Source: Mauremys mutica (taxonomy: Eukaryota; Chordata; Testudines; Geoemydidae). From it: a DNA stretch of 64,000 nt. Positions 9,866-19,960 of the stretch are shown one piece after another. The position numbers and the translations under genes are program-made. Each line of letters starts with the position of its first letter. Positions within the stretch are counted from its first letter, which is position 1. The notes below the pieces were generated by a model. That model did no database searches. It was not told the DNA's origin and was given only the letters and a program-made list of their open reading frames with translations. The DNA lies in assembly GCF_020497125.1 (NCBI RefSeq), contig NW_025422963.1, forward strand, positions 1 through 64,000, given 5' to 3'.

Positions 9866-12096
9866 TGTTACAAAACTAAAATAACCAGGATTTACCAAAC
9901 TCCCTGTTACACATTCAGTCCTCTCTTTGTGCACACGGCATCAATTGAGGCTCTAATAAATGGCAGCCTTCCTTTAACACAGACCGTTGTTCCTTGTGAC
10001 TTTCAGATGCATTCGAATGGCAGCTGTTTACAGGTCATGTGCTGCTAGTTCATGAGCAGCAGCAGAGTCTCTGTACGTTTGCCAACGGTAGAGCTGGGTG
10101 TGTCTGCATCCAAGTAACTGCAGAGTCACTGTAGTCCCGGACAGTTAATTGCACAGTCTCACTTTCTGGTCTCATTGATCATTTGGGTAGATACAGCAAC
10201 GGTTTGGTGGGTTTTGTTTTTTTTCCCCTTCGTTTTCTCCTAAGGAATGTGTGATCTTGAGCATGTTAGTTTAAGTTCCCTGTGGGTCAGGAAAATTCCA
10301 TCTCCTTGAAATAGCTGGGGAAGTGTCCTGCTTGTATAACCTAGAATAAAGGAGCTTTTAAAGAAGAGACTGCTTTACAAATATGCTGGGATAAAAACAG
10401 TAAATTTCATAGCCAGACACCAGGCCAGGATCAATGGATGGGGCCAGGATCAATTAATTACAGAAGAAACAAACTCTTGGGAAGTAGCTGTAATTTGTCC
10501 CCAAACCTTTCCTTGTTCTCATATGCTATCAGGGATTCTCTTCTAGAGGGCAGAGTTAAGGTTATCTGGGCATGTACCCTCACTCTGTATTCCCTGTTTT
10601 TCCAGAGTTTGAGTTTTACTGAACTTGATGTTCTGGAAGGTAAGAGATATTCACAGTTAAAGTTAACTCTCTGTTAACAAAGGTTTTGTTAGTGACAAAT
10701 AATGAGACTAATGCCTCACTGCGGTAATTCCACTGACTTCATTGTGCTCTTTCCCCATTTCTAGTTCCAAAAAATATAAGCAAATTAAAACAACTTTGAG
10801 AACTAAAATACTGTGAGAAAGTGGAAATTTTAGTAGCTCAAATAATTCAGTTTCTTCTGTGTCTTGTGCGTGTGTAAATGGCACAACACGTTAATTTATA
10901 AGCACATCTTTCTTAACTTCTTTAAATATTCTGTAGTACATTGACTAGATCAAGTGGGTTGTTCAATGCAGTGAGGTTTTCATGCATTGCCCAAAACATA
11001 TTTTTTCATGTTATGTAAATGATCACAACTCATTGAACACAAAATTGTGTATTTCATGCTGTGAACTGTGTCAGTGGCTCAAATTAATAGGTTTGTTTTT
11101 CTTCTCTCTCTCCATGAAAAAAGGAAGAAACCGTGAAAATACCCATGGGAGAGAGGGGGTTTCTGAGAGCCGGGGTAGATATGGAGATTTTTATGAAAGG
11201 GGAGAGGCCAAAGTAGGGCCTTAGCTGGAGCAAAGCGGGAGGGTTTTTTGTGCAGTTTCATTTCAGCCAGCCTCACATCCTGTAGTCCCTACTTCCCCAC
11301 CCCCCCAACAAAGCCACCTGTGACTCCTGAGACAGCCCCACTGCAAAAACTGCAGAGCCCCCAGCACTCCCTCTCCTAGCTGGACCCCCTGGCAGCCAGA
11401 GCTCTCCGCAGAACTGCCGTGGTTGCTCTCCTGGGTCTCTGGTCAAGGACGGCTACCGGCTACTCCTGAGAATGCAGCTGAGAAATGACTCACCCTTCTC
11501 TAGATTCTCGCCTGTGGGCTGTGAGAAGCAGGATGGGGCCTGTATGATAAAGTCCATGTAACATTCCCCTCTCATCCCAGCCTTGGTATGTCGCCAGTAG
11601 CTGCTGTCCCTGGGTAGCAGCCAAGGATGTTTCCCACCATTCAGGAGACCCCAGCCTGGGACTAAAGTCAGCTTCAGGCTTCTCCTCTCTCCCTTCTTGG
11701 AATCAAGTTCATGTTTTTACCAAGAGTTAAAGCAGCCCGAACCCCAGAGTCTGGATCAATGTCACAAGTTCCCTGTGTCTCCATGGAAGAGAATTTGTTA
11801 AATCCCAGATGAGTGGGGTTAAATCAGTTCTCAGCCTGAGTCCTTTGCTCTTAATCCTGAGGATATTGTCCCACCATGGGGCCATTTCCCACCTCTCTTT
11901 CCTAGGGAAGCACAATTTTCTTTGCACAGACACAGGAACAGCGAGATCTTTGTCTGTCCCTTGTGCAAAGCAGGGGGCCAAATTCCATGGAAAGAATGGA
12001 CGAGGTGGGGGCCCTGGGCACATCCAGCCCTGGCCGTGAGATGTTCCCTCCCCTTTTCTTTATGCTGCTGTTGTTATTTCATCGATTGTCTGGGAT
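9866..12096. other. Unassigned non-coding DNA
   Basis: More than 2 kb without a recognisable gene, tRNA or named repeat. AT content is high from about 10,140 to 11,100. Confidence 0.4.
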
Positions 12097-12481
12097 CAGG
12101 GGCGGCTCTATAAATTATGGCGCCCCAAGCAGGGCGCCGCGCTGCGCCGCCCTTCCCCGGTCCCGCGGCCGGGGCAGAAGTGTCTGCGGCGGGTGCGCTG
12201 GTCCCGGCTCCGGTGGAGCATCCGCAGGCATGCCTGCGGGAGCTCCCTCCGAGCCGTGGGACCAGCGCACCCGCCACAGTCATGCCTGCGGGAGCTCAAG
12301 CGGAGCCGTGGGAAGAGGGGACCCGCCGCAGTATTGCCTGCGGCAGGTCCGCTCATCCCGGGCTCCGGTGGACCTCCCGCAGGCATGACTGTGGAAGGTC
12401 TGCCGGAGCCAAATGCCGTCCTGCCCCGACAACGCCGCCCCACGCACCTGCTTGGCGCGCTGGGCTCTGGAGCCGGCCCTG
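12097..12481. mobile_element. Small hAT element with exact 8-bp target duplication
   Basis: The ends are CAGGGGCGGCTCTA and TGGAGCCGGCCCTG. The 8-bp flank TCTGGGAT occurs at both 12,089-12,096 and 12,482-12,489, as expected for hAT insertion. The interior is GC-rich with degenerate tandem units around the phrase GCCTGCGGGAGCT. It has no transposase. Confidence 0.85.
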
Positions 12482-12489
12482 TCTGGGAT

Positions 12490-13163
12490 GGGGGAAAAGC
12501 TGAGTTCACTCCAGGTGGAGGGGGAAAGAACCGTGAAAGTTTCAGGACCCAACTCCTGCTACCAGGATCACCAAGGTGCTTGGAATTTGCATGGGAAAGG
12601 GATGGTGTGAATTGTCAAGGTGGGGAATGAATAACAATCTACAACAAGAGCCACCTCATTAACCACTGACACAGGCTAATCCTGCTGCCAATAGAAAGGA
12701 AAGTGGGAGTGATTCTTTGCTGTTCAGCCATGGAAACAGTGACCCAATTGCACCACCGTGAATGTGCTGGGGAAAGCTGGACTTCACGGGCAGGTGGAAA
12801 GAGCAGATCCTAGAAACACCTGGAGCTCCCCACAGCACTTCTGCCTTCAGAGTCAGGTGTTGAGTGACTCACAGTGCCCTCCCCCGACACATTACCTTCC
12901 AGCAGGAGGTGGCAGCACCCCCCACCCAATGCCGGGGAGAGGGCTGAGTGTATCTCTGCACCCTGAGTCCAGGGCACCCACTCTCTCTGCCCCACACATT
13001 GAATCTGGCCCTGCTGCAAAGTGACCCCTAAGAACCAGCAGCCTCCAGGACAGCAGGTTTGGCCTCAGAGCAGGGAATGTGTCCCTCATGCTGCTGTTAA
13101 GCCACTAGGTGCTCTGGAAACAGGAGGGCTCTGAGTGTAACCTATAGCATCCATGGCCCATCT
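12490..13163. other. Unassigned non-coding DNA
   Basis: No gene or repeat recognised. Confidence 0.4.
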
Positions 13164-13235
13164 GGGGATGTAGCTCAGTGGTAAAGCACATGCTTTGCAT
13201 GTATGAGACCCTGGGATCAATCCCCAGTATCTCCA
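13164..13235 (+). tRNA. tRNA-Ala(UGC)
   Basis: The 72-nt gene has A box TAGCTCAGTGG, an anticodon loop TTTGCAT giving TGC, and acceptor halves GGGGATG and TATCTCC that pair except for a G-U and one terminal-region wobble. It includes the G3-U70 pair expected for alanine identity: G3 faces T70. The T loop reads GATCAATC: the usual T54 is A, which weakens the B box. A run of four T lies at 13,242-13,245 as terminator. It is likely functional or only recently impaired. Confidence 0.82.
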
Positions 13236-14430
13236 AGTTCTTTTCACCCTGCTGCTTTGTTCATGCCCAGAATTTCAATCCTGCTGAGTGAGGGGTAAGT
13301 GCCAATTGCATGGAAGGTCTGGAGGGGTTTGCTGCTCCTAAGTCTCCTCTGTACATGTAAGATTCCCTGCTGCTTGGGACAAGGGTAGATGAGAAGGGTG
13401 AATCCTCCAGCACTGGAGGGAAAGGTCCCATCTGCACAGACTGAGAGGCAAAGACTAGACTTATTTCTTGTCTGGGCCCAATCTTTTCACCTGGGATAGC
13501 CCTTGTTCCAGCTCAGGTGATAGTTAGGGGATGTCTCATGACTGCAGCCATGTTTGTTCAGTTCCACCCCCTTATACAGCTTTGGTACAAGGCAGGAATC
13601 TTTTGTCTCTCTCCTGGGGAAAAGCCCCAGGTTTAAGATGGATTCCTGTACCAGGGGACATGGTCACATGTCCTGTGAGGCCCCCAAGCCTTCATTCTTC
13701 CTGGCCTGACTCACAGATGGTGCAGGACAGAGCCATCTCCAGTCAATTGTCCTGGTTAATGGGAGCCATCAAGAGTCCAAACCACTATTAATGGCCCACA
13801 CTTTGCATCATTACAACAGGACCTCAGAGTTATAGTTCATATTTCTAGTTTCAGATCCAGGAATGATCGGTTCATACAAATAGGATGAACACACACAGTA
13901 GATTATAAGCTTTGTAATGATACCTTACAAGAGACCTTTTGCATGAAGAATAGTCCAGTCACTTTATATTCACACTCATTAGCATATTTTCATAAAATCC
14001 TATGGAGTGCAACGTCACAGCAGGGAAAGGGTTTTACTGCAGCACCTGAGAGCAGTTGAGTTTCATGTTCAGGCTGTGGTATGAGTTCGTCCAGGTTTCT
14101 CGTAAGCACACAGGGACCTTGGCGGGTGCTCTCGATACAGGAATGGCCCCGACACGATAAAGTGATGGGGATTGCATTTTCCTTTTTTATTTCTGTATTT
14201 CCAATGACATTTCTGTTTGTGATTTCGTTTTGCTTTGTATAACTGTGTTTTCTCCTGGATTTGATATTTAATGAAAAAAACAATAAGGCCTCAGGGCACC
14301 GGATGGAGGAGCAGGCTGGGGCTAGGACTGCTAAGAGAGCGAAAGTAGCAGGTTTTCCATATTGTTTCCTGCCCTCATTTTTCTTGACTAGTTTCTCTTC
14401 TGCATGAAATTTGCCATTTTTCAAATGTGA
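13236..14430. other. Unassigned non-coding DNA
   Basis: No gene recognised; the 144-codon minus-strand frame near 13,990-14,424 shows no domain. Confidence 0.4.
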
Positions 14431-14496
14431 GCCTGGCTAGCTCAGTTGACAGAGCATCAGACTTTTAATCTGAGGGTTCAAGTCCCTGGTCAGGCA
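14431..14496 (+). tRNA. tRNA-Lys(UUU) with a 7-nt deletion
   Basis: Acceptor halves GCCTGGC and GTCAGGC pair, the A box TAGCTCAGTTG is present, and the anticodon stem-loop CAGACTTTTAATCTG gives TTT. Compared with the family, 7 nt covering the variable loop and the 5' half of the T stem are missing, apparently by recombination between two AGGG runs. The remaining AGGG-TTCAAGT-CCCT can still fold into a T hairpin, but the variable loop is gone. It is probably a pseudogene. Confidence 0.75.
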
Positions 14497-14780
14497 AAGA
14501 AATGCTTTCTTCCTGTAACTTCCCCAAAGGGTTTTAGAAGGACTCTCCTTGACTTTAGTTTTTTCTTTTCAGGACATGGCCTTTCCTAGGAAGGGCCCTT
14601 TACTGCCTGGGACTCAAGGTGCTACTGCCTCACCTGTCCACTGGCCTCACAGTCTGGAGGAAGAAAGGCCTCTGGCCTGCAGCAAAGTGCTGGGTGCTGA
14701 CTTTTTGAGCAAATGCAGGGCTGGCCAGAGAGGCATGTTCCCACTGAGTCCTCCCTGACAGAAAAAATTGTCCCCACAGA

Positions 14781-15003
14781 CAGGGGCGGCTCCAGGACCC
14801 AGCACGCGAAGCGGGTGCTTGGGACAGCAAGCCGCGGGGGGTGCTCTGCCGGTCACTGTGAGGGCGGCAGGCAGGCTGCCTTCGGCGGCATGCCTGCGAA
14901 GGGTCCGCTGGTCCTGCGACTTTGGCGGACCTCCCGCAGGCAAGCTGCCGAAGGCAACCTGCCTGCCGTGCTTGGGGCGGCAAAATGCCTAGAGCCGCCC
15001 CTG
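14781..15003. mobile_element. Small hAT element with exact 8-bp target duplication
   Basis: Ends CAGGGGCGGCTC and GAGCCGCCCCTG are perfect 12-bp inverted repeats. CCCACAGA flanks it at 14,773-14,780 and 15,004-15,011. It is GC-rich inside and has no transposase. Confidence 0.88.
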
Positions 15004-15055
15004 CCCACAGAGTCCTCCCTGCTGGAAGGCTACAGTAATCAACAGGTGCTCTGCT

Positions 15056-15125
15056 GGTCCCATGGTGTAAGGGCAGCACTCAAGACTTTGAATCCTGCAA
15101 TCTCAGTGGAATCTGAGAACAATTC
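15056..15125 (+). tRNA. tRNA-Gln(UUG)-type relic
   Basis: The first two thirds follow vertebrate tRNA-Gln: GGTCCCATGGTGTAA, then anticodon loop CTTTGAA giving TTG inside a nearly paired stem. The T arm is altered (B box reads GTGGAATCT) and the acceptor 3' half is not recognisable. It is a pseudogene. Confidence 0.6.
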
Positions 15126-15259
15126 CTGGGCCACAAACCCTGCTGGGTCTTCCAAGGCTCTGTCTTGCTTTCTCAAAGGCCATGAAAGCCACTACAAAAG
15201 GGTTTTTCCTCCTGCTGATAATTGCTCACCTCAACTGATCACTCTCATTATAGTGTGTA

Positions 15260-15284
15260 TGGCAACACCCAATTTTTCATGTTC

Positions 15285-15318
<34 letters not shown>

Positions 15319-15472
15319 CATACATATATATATATACATATATATATACATATATATCTTCCTGCTGTATTTTCCACTACATGCATCCAATGAAGTTGGT
15401 TTTAGCCCAGGAAAGCTTATGCTCAAATAAATTTGTTAGTTTCTAAGGTGCCACAAGTACTCCTTGTTCTTT
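15260..15472 (+). repeat. Microsatellite and widespread reptile interspersed repeat
   Basis: A (TG)n run at 15,288-15,307 passes into (TA)n/(CATA)n to about 15,357. The following phrases AAAGCTTATGCTCAAATAAA and TTTCTAAGGTGCCACAAGTA belong to a repeat I recognise as common in reptile genomes but cannot assign to a class. Confidence 0.55.
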
Positions 15473-15474
15473 TT

Positions 15475-15707
15475 GCAGATAAATTAATGGAGGTTAAGTC
15501 CATGAATGGCTATTAGTCAGGGTGGGCAAGGAATGGTGTCCCTAGCCTCTGTTTGTCAGAGGATGGAGATGGATGGCAGGAGAGAGATCACTTGCTCATT
15601 ACCTGTTAGGTTCAGTCCCTCTGGCATTGGTCACTGTTGGCAGATAGGATGCGGGGTTGGATGGACCTTTGGTCTGACCCAGTATGGCCATTCTTATGGT
15701 CTTATGA
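15475..15707 (+). repeat. CR1 LINE, 3' end fragment
   Basis: It parallels 50,110-50,343 nearly base for base: the end of ORF2, then the 3' UTR phrase ATGGAGATGGATGGCAGGAG and the terminal phrase ending CCATTCTTATG. Only the last ~230 bp of the element are present. Confidence 0.75.
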
Positions 15708-15734
15708 AGGGAAGGGCAGACCCCCTGGGGCAGA

Positions 15735-15807
15735 GCTTCTGTAATGTAGTGGTTATCACGTTTGCCTACCACGCAGAAGGTCCCTGGTTCAAAACCAGGC
15801 AAAAACA
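15735..15807 (+). tRNA. tRNA-Val-bodied gene with an ACC (Gly) anticodon
   Basis: Body and arms match vertebrate tRNA-Val: GTAGTGGTTATCACG in the D region, loop CTNNCAC, B box GGTTCAAAACC. The anticodon reads ACC, which would decode glycine GGU, where Val copies have AAC or CAC. The acceptor halves GCTTCTG and CAAAAAC leave two mismatches (2-71 and 5-68). A TTTT lies about 15 nt downstream. The double acceptor defect favours a pseudogene. Confidence 0.68.
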
Positions 15808-16984
15808 CTTGGGCTTAATTTTCCCAGCTCCTACTGTTGTAGGAGCAGCAGTGATTTCTATGCTCAAAAGGTCTGTTATACTTCCCCTGCTCCCACTTCT
15901 GTCTCCTCTCCCTCTCTGAATGCCTGTGAAGTGGCTTTTCTGCTCCTGGGATGAATGGGCTGGTTGAAGAGCAGAAGAACTTCCAGGTAGACAAGGTGTT
16001 TGGGATGTTAATTAGGCAGCACTCACACACCCAGAGCATGGACACTGCCCAAGGTGGAGTGTGACCAACCAGATGCAGCCAAGTCATCTCTAGTTACAGG
16101 CCATGAGGTGCAGGACCTTAAAAGGGGAAGGGGCCCTGTGCTCAGGAGAGCACTCACAAGCTTGTACCTCCAGTGAATGCCCTTTGCCCGGACCGCCTGG
16201 CCAGTGGTTCACAGTGTTGCATTTCATTGTGCCTCAGGAAGACTTACCTTCATCGCACCATCCATCACGGCCCTGTGGGACACTTACCTTGCAGAATCCT
16301 GACATCTCCAGTGCTGTGTCTGTCCTGGGCGTGAGTGTGTGACACCCTGCCCCCCTTCTTTTGAGCTTAGCTGTCAATATAATAAACGTGCTGCTTTCTG
16401 CCAAACTCTGGTGGGTCATTAGTGCTCCCTACGCTGACTAGCTGGCCCAATTTTGGGTAACACCTGCGATAACCCCAACCCCTGCATGGCAGAGGGTGGT
16501 GAAATGAGCTGAGAAAAAGCCTTGGCATCAGCAGGGGAAAGCTAGAGGATCTTGGCCAGTCACCTTTTGAAGCCTTGTGGCTTGGTCTCCTCTGCCCTTG
16601 GAGATTGGCCTATGGTGGCCGGCTCTTCTGTGTGACTTGCCAAAGGAGGAAGTGAGGCAGGAATGGGGCAAAAGAGGAAAGTCGAGCAGAGGAAGGCAGG
16701 GCAGAAGCTAAGCGCCTCAGTGCAGCTAAGTGGGGTTAGTAGAGCGTCACCAGTCGTTCTGCAAAGCCTGGGGTGGTGCGGTTGGCTGCTGGGAGGTAGA
16801 ATCCTGTGCCTGCCTCTTGGCTTCCCAGGGATGGCTACTTGCAGCCCAGGAGAAGGACGGTTCTGGGTGAAAGGAAGACAAGCAAAGCTCTGGGAGGAAA
16901 TTTGGGTGCGCGGTGATGGCGCTGCACTGGGGGGGGGTGGGTTGGGGTGCAGGAGGGGTGGCGCTTACCCTGGGCACTGCAGCT
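15808..16984. other. Unassigned non-coding DNA
   Basis: No gene or repeat recognised. Confidence 0.4.
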
Positions 16985-17354
16985 CCCAAAGTGACCGGTA
17001 CACACAACCCTCTGGCAGCAGCTCCTAGGTGGGCGGGGCCAGGGGGTCTCCGTGTGCCACTGCCTGCAGGCGCTGCCCCCTAAGCTCCAATTGGCTGCAG
17101 TTTCTGGCCAATGGGAGCTGCGGAGTTGGGACTCGGGGCAGGGGCAGTGCATGGAGACACTCCCCCCACCCCAGGGGATGCTGGGACATGCCGGCCATTT
17201 CTGGGAGTGGCACGGAGGGATGGAGGCAGAGTGGGCAGGGAGCCACCTTAGTGCTGCTGGCACATCACTGCACACCCATGGGGGGAGGGGAGCAGAGGGC
17301 CTCCATGTGCTGCCTGGGGTAGGGGCAGTGCACAGAGCTGCCTCCCCTCCCCAG
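16985..17354. mobile_element. Possible hAT-derived GC-rich fragment
   Basis: The phrases AGCTCCAATTGGCTGCAG and CCAATGGGAGCTGCGGAG form an inverted pair (17,078-17,130) of a kind seen inside turtle hAT elements. Ends and target duplication were not found. Confidence 0.35.
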
Positions 17355-17457
17355 TCTGTTACAGGAGTGGGTGGGTGGGGTCTTTTGGCCTGAGAGGTGC
17401 AGCAGGTCGGACTAGATTATCACACTGGTCCCTTCTGACCTTAAAGGCTATGAGTCT
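17355..17457 (+). repeat. CR1 LINE, 3' tail
   Basis: It begins CTGTTACAGGAGTGGGTGGG and ends with the CR1 tail TGGTCCCTTCTGACCTTAAA and TATGAGTCT. Confidence 0.7.
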
Positions 17458-17665
17458 AAAAGGGAGAGGGAAGTAAAGGAAAAAAAAATAAACCAAACAT
17501 TGTAATACCAGGATGACTCCACCTGCTCATTGTATAGTCCCGCCCCTTTCTTCCTCCACTGGGTGTTGAATGACCTGCAGCACATTGATTCTCTCCTTCC
17601 ATTGCTAAACTGATACAATGTGACTGAAATTAAACCCATTCCCAGCAGAGAAAACATCACATCAC

Positions 17666-17737
17666 TGCATTGGCTAGGAATCAAACCCAGGACAACTGCT
17701 TGGAAGGCAGCTATGCTCACCACTATACCACCAATGC
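17666..17737 (-). tRNA. tRNA-Gly(UCC)
   Basis: The 72-nt minus-strand gene has acceptor halves GCATTGG and CCAATGC pairing fully, A box TGGTATAGTGG, an anticodon stem CTGCC/GGCAG-type around loop with TCC, and B box GGTTTGATTCC (normally GGTTCGATTCC). The discriminator is A. A T-run lies just downstream on its strand (positions 17,651-17,654 as AAAA on plus). The fold is complete, so it is probably functional. Confidence 0.88.
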
Positions 17738-17952
17738 ATCTGGCAAAAACACCACTTATGCTTGCCCAATGAGGCTGGACCAGAATTGAGGCGTTTTACT
17801 GCCTATTAAAATGTACTGGAGTCTCATCACTAAAAAAAAACCTACCTCTATCTTCACCTGGGTTTGAACCATCAGCCTCTCAATTAGGTCACCAAAGTGG
17901 TTAATCACAGACACAGGTAACTACCCTACTTCCCAAACTTGTCTATGAAGCA

Positions 17953-18024
17953 CCTACAGGGGCACACCTGGCTAGTGAGGGAGGCGCACTGCTGGGATTA
18001 TGAGTTCAGGCCTCACCCAAAGCA
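17953..18024 (+). tRNA. tRNA-Ile(UAU)-type relic
   Basis: It is heavily decayed but recognisable from CCTACAGGGGCACACCTGGC at the 5' side, a B-box arm TGAGTTCAGGCCTCACC and, most tellingly, the shared 3' flank GGTTTTCATTAGCC found after the other Ile copies. The anticodon region is lost. This is one of six Ile-type loci in the window. Confidence 0.5.
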
Positions 18025-19099
18025 TCGGTTTTCATTAGCCATGGAGCTTCCCCCACTCACTTTGTCTAATTCAGATGGAAAGTGCCATACGAGGGTGAGG
18101 AGAATAAATTCTAAACTCTGAAATGCGGAGGTGGCCCATAGATTGGGATAAGGGGTTTGAAGAGAAAAAGCTCTAAGGATATAAAACCAGACAGTCTCCA
18201 AGGGCAGGTACGGTACAACTCCTTAACAGGGAGCCATTTGGGGGAGGGGGTTTCACTTCCTCTGTTCAATGTCCTGAGAGGTATTTTAAGATGAAGATAA
18301 CACCATGGCTAACAGTTGACTGGCACGTCCTGGGTTAAAGAAAGGAAGGGACTTGGGTTAATAGTGGGAAGATTTGTGTTACCGTCACTGTCTGACCCCC
18401 CTTCAGTGCAGAGGTTTGTACTTTGTTGGGTGGAACGCACAGACTCCTGGAGAGCAGGAGCAGCTGTTTCCATGGCAGAGAGCCTGGCACTTCGGAGACT
18501 TTCTACACTTGCTGTTTTGAAGCAATTCAATAAAATAACGGGGGAGCTACAATGTCCAGTCCAAAATTTCAGCCCCCCCCCGGTGCAAAAATGCTATTTG
18601 AGGATCTAAACAGGAGGCTTCCGGCGCTAGGACACCTGACCAGAGAGCTCATTGGGGGGTGTAAGAGCTGCTGACTCTCAGGGTCCTGGGCTAAATCCAC
18701 TTGCAGGGGGAAGTGTTTTGATTTACTTGATGGATAATGAGCACCAGCTACCATGCTCCGGCTACCCCAGGAGTGCTGCCAGGGGCCACCAAGCTGCGGC
18801 TGCTCCTGCTGCCCACGGAACCACAGGAGAGAGATGATTTTTTGACAGTGACGGACGCCTCGTCCTAAAGGCCTTTGTCTGCCCCCTTCTAGGGACTGTT
18901 TGGTACAGGAATGCAGCCCTCACTCCTGAGTCTCTCCTGGGGAAATAATGTTTCTGTGCAAAACACCAAAGCTTTTGACAGAAAGGAAGAAAAGGAAATG
19001 GCCACACGATGGGACTAGGACATAAGGAATGAAACACAAGATGCTTCTCCCATGTGCATTTACTTTGAACTTTGTTGTTTGCGGTGTTGTTGTATCCAT
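18025..19099. other. Unassigned non-coding DNA
   Basis: No gene recognised. A weak tRNA-like patch near 18,630-18,710 is listed among the rejected items. Confidence 0.4.
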
Positions 19100-19269
19100 C
19101 AGGGGTGGCTTTAGCCATTTTGCCACCCCAAGCACGGTGGCACGCCGCGGGGGGGGGCGCTCTGCTGGTCGCCGGTCTCGCGGCTCTGGTGGACCTCCCA
19201 CAGACGTGCCCCCCGTGGCATGCTGCCCCAAGCATGTGCTTGGTGTGCTGGGGCCTGGAGCCGCCCCTG
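19100..19269. mobile_element. Small hAT element with exact 8-bp target duplication
   Basis: It runs from CAGGGGTGGCTTTAG to GGAGCCGCCCCTG. GTATCCAT occurs directly before (19,092-19,099) and after (19,270-19,277). Confidence 0.85.
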
Positions 19270-19282
19270 GTATCCATGTTGG

Positions 19283-19533
19283 CAGGGGCAGCTCTAGGAT
19301 TTTCGCCGCCCGAAGCAGGGCAGCACGCCGCAGGGGACGCTCTGGCGGTCGCTCGTTCAGCGGCTCTGGTGGACCTCCCGCAGACGTGCCTGCGGATGCT
19401 CCACCAAAGCCGTGGGACCAGCGGACCCTCTGCAGGCACGTCTGCGGGAGGTCCACCGGAGCCGCCTGCCGCCCTCCCACGGCACACTGCCCCAAGCTCG
19501 CGCTTGGCGCGCTGGGGTCTGGAGGCAGCCCTG
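19283..19533. mobile_element. Second small hAT element, 13 bp from the first
   Basis: It runs from CAGGGGCAGCTCTAG to GGAGGCAGCCCTG, flanked by CATGTTGG at 19,275-19,282 and 19,534-19,541. Its left target duplication overlaps the right one of the preceding hAT by the bases CAT. Confidence 0.85.
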
Positions 19534-19594
19534 CATGTTGGTCCCAAGACATGAGACACAAGGGGGAGGGGGGTCACATAATATCTTTTAAAGG

Positions 19595-19689
19595 ACCAAG
19601 GAAGGGAGTATTATTTACTCCTTCTCATAACACAAGAACTAGGAGGGGTCACCACATGAAATGAATAAGCTGAAGGTTTGAAATGAACA
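19595..19689 (+). repeat. CR1 LINE fragment
   Basis: The phrase CATAACACAAGAACTAGGAG and what follows parallel 49,955-50,020, which encodes the C-terminal part of CR1 ORF2 (HNTRTRG). Confidence 0.65.
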
Positions 19690-19960
19690 AACTTCCCTCA
19701 ATCTGCTGGCAATGCTTCTACTAACGCAGCCCAATCTGCTGTTAGCCTTCTTGGCAACAAGGGTGCTGTTGACTCATATCCAGCTTCTCATCCACTGTAA
19801 TCCCCAGGTCCTTTTCTGAAGAACTGCTGCTTAGCCAGTCGGTCCCCAGGCTGTAACAGTGCAGGGGATTCTTCCTTCCTTTTGGCCCAATCCTCCAATT
19901 TGGGTCACTCTGGACCCAAACCCTGTCCTCCAGCGCTTGGATTCTTTACATGCTTTCACA
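19690..19960 (-). repeat. CR1 LINE ORF2 fragment
   Basis: On the minus strand it reads through phrases of the CR1 reverse-transcriptase C-terminal region: GATGAGAAGCTGGATATGAG and TTGTTGCCAAGAAGGCTAAC. It is disrupted by stops. Confidence 0.6.

Noticed and set aside
9401..10048. Frame of 215 codons across the GC-rich duplicated block
   Set aside because: Not preserved in the inverted copy at 4,190-4,545.
17840..17900. B-box-like GGTTCAAACCC followed by a T-run on the minus strand
   Set aside because: No cloverleaf or anticodon arm could be fitted.
18630..18710. tRNA-like patch with AGCTCAT and GGGTCCTGGGCTAAATCC
   Set aside because: The arms do not pair and no isotype is recognisable.
18762..19577. 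Minus-strand frame of 271 codons
   Set aside because: It runs through two hAT elements and their flanks; the protein is Arg/Pro/Ala-rich with no domain.
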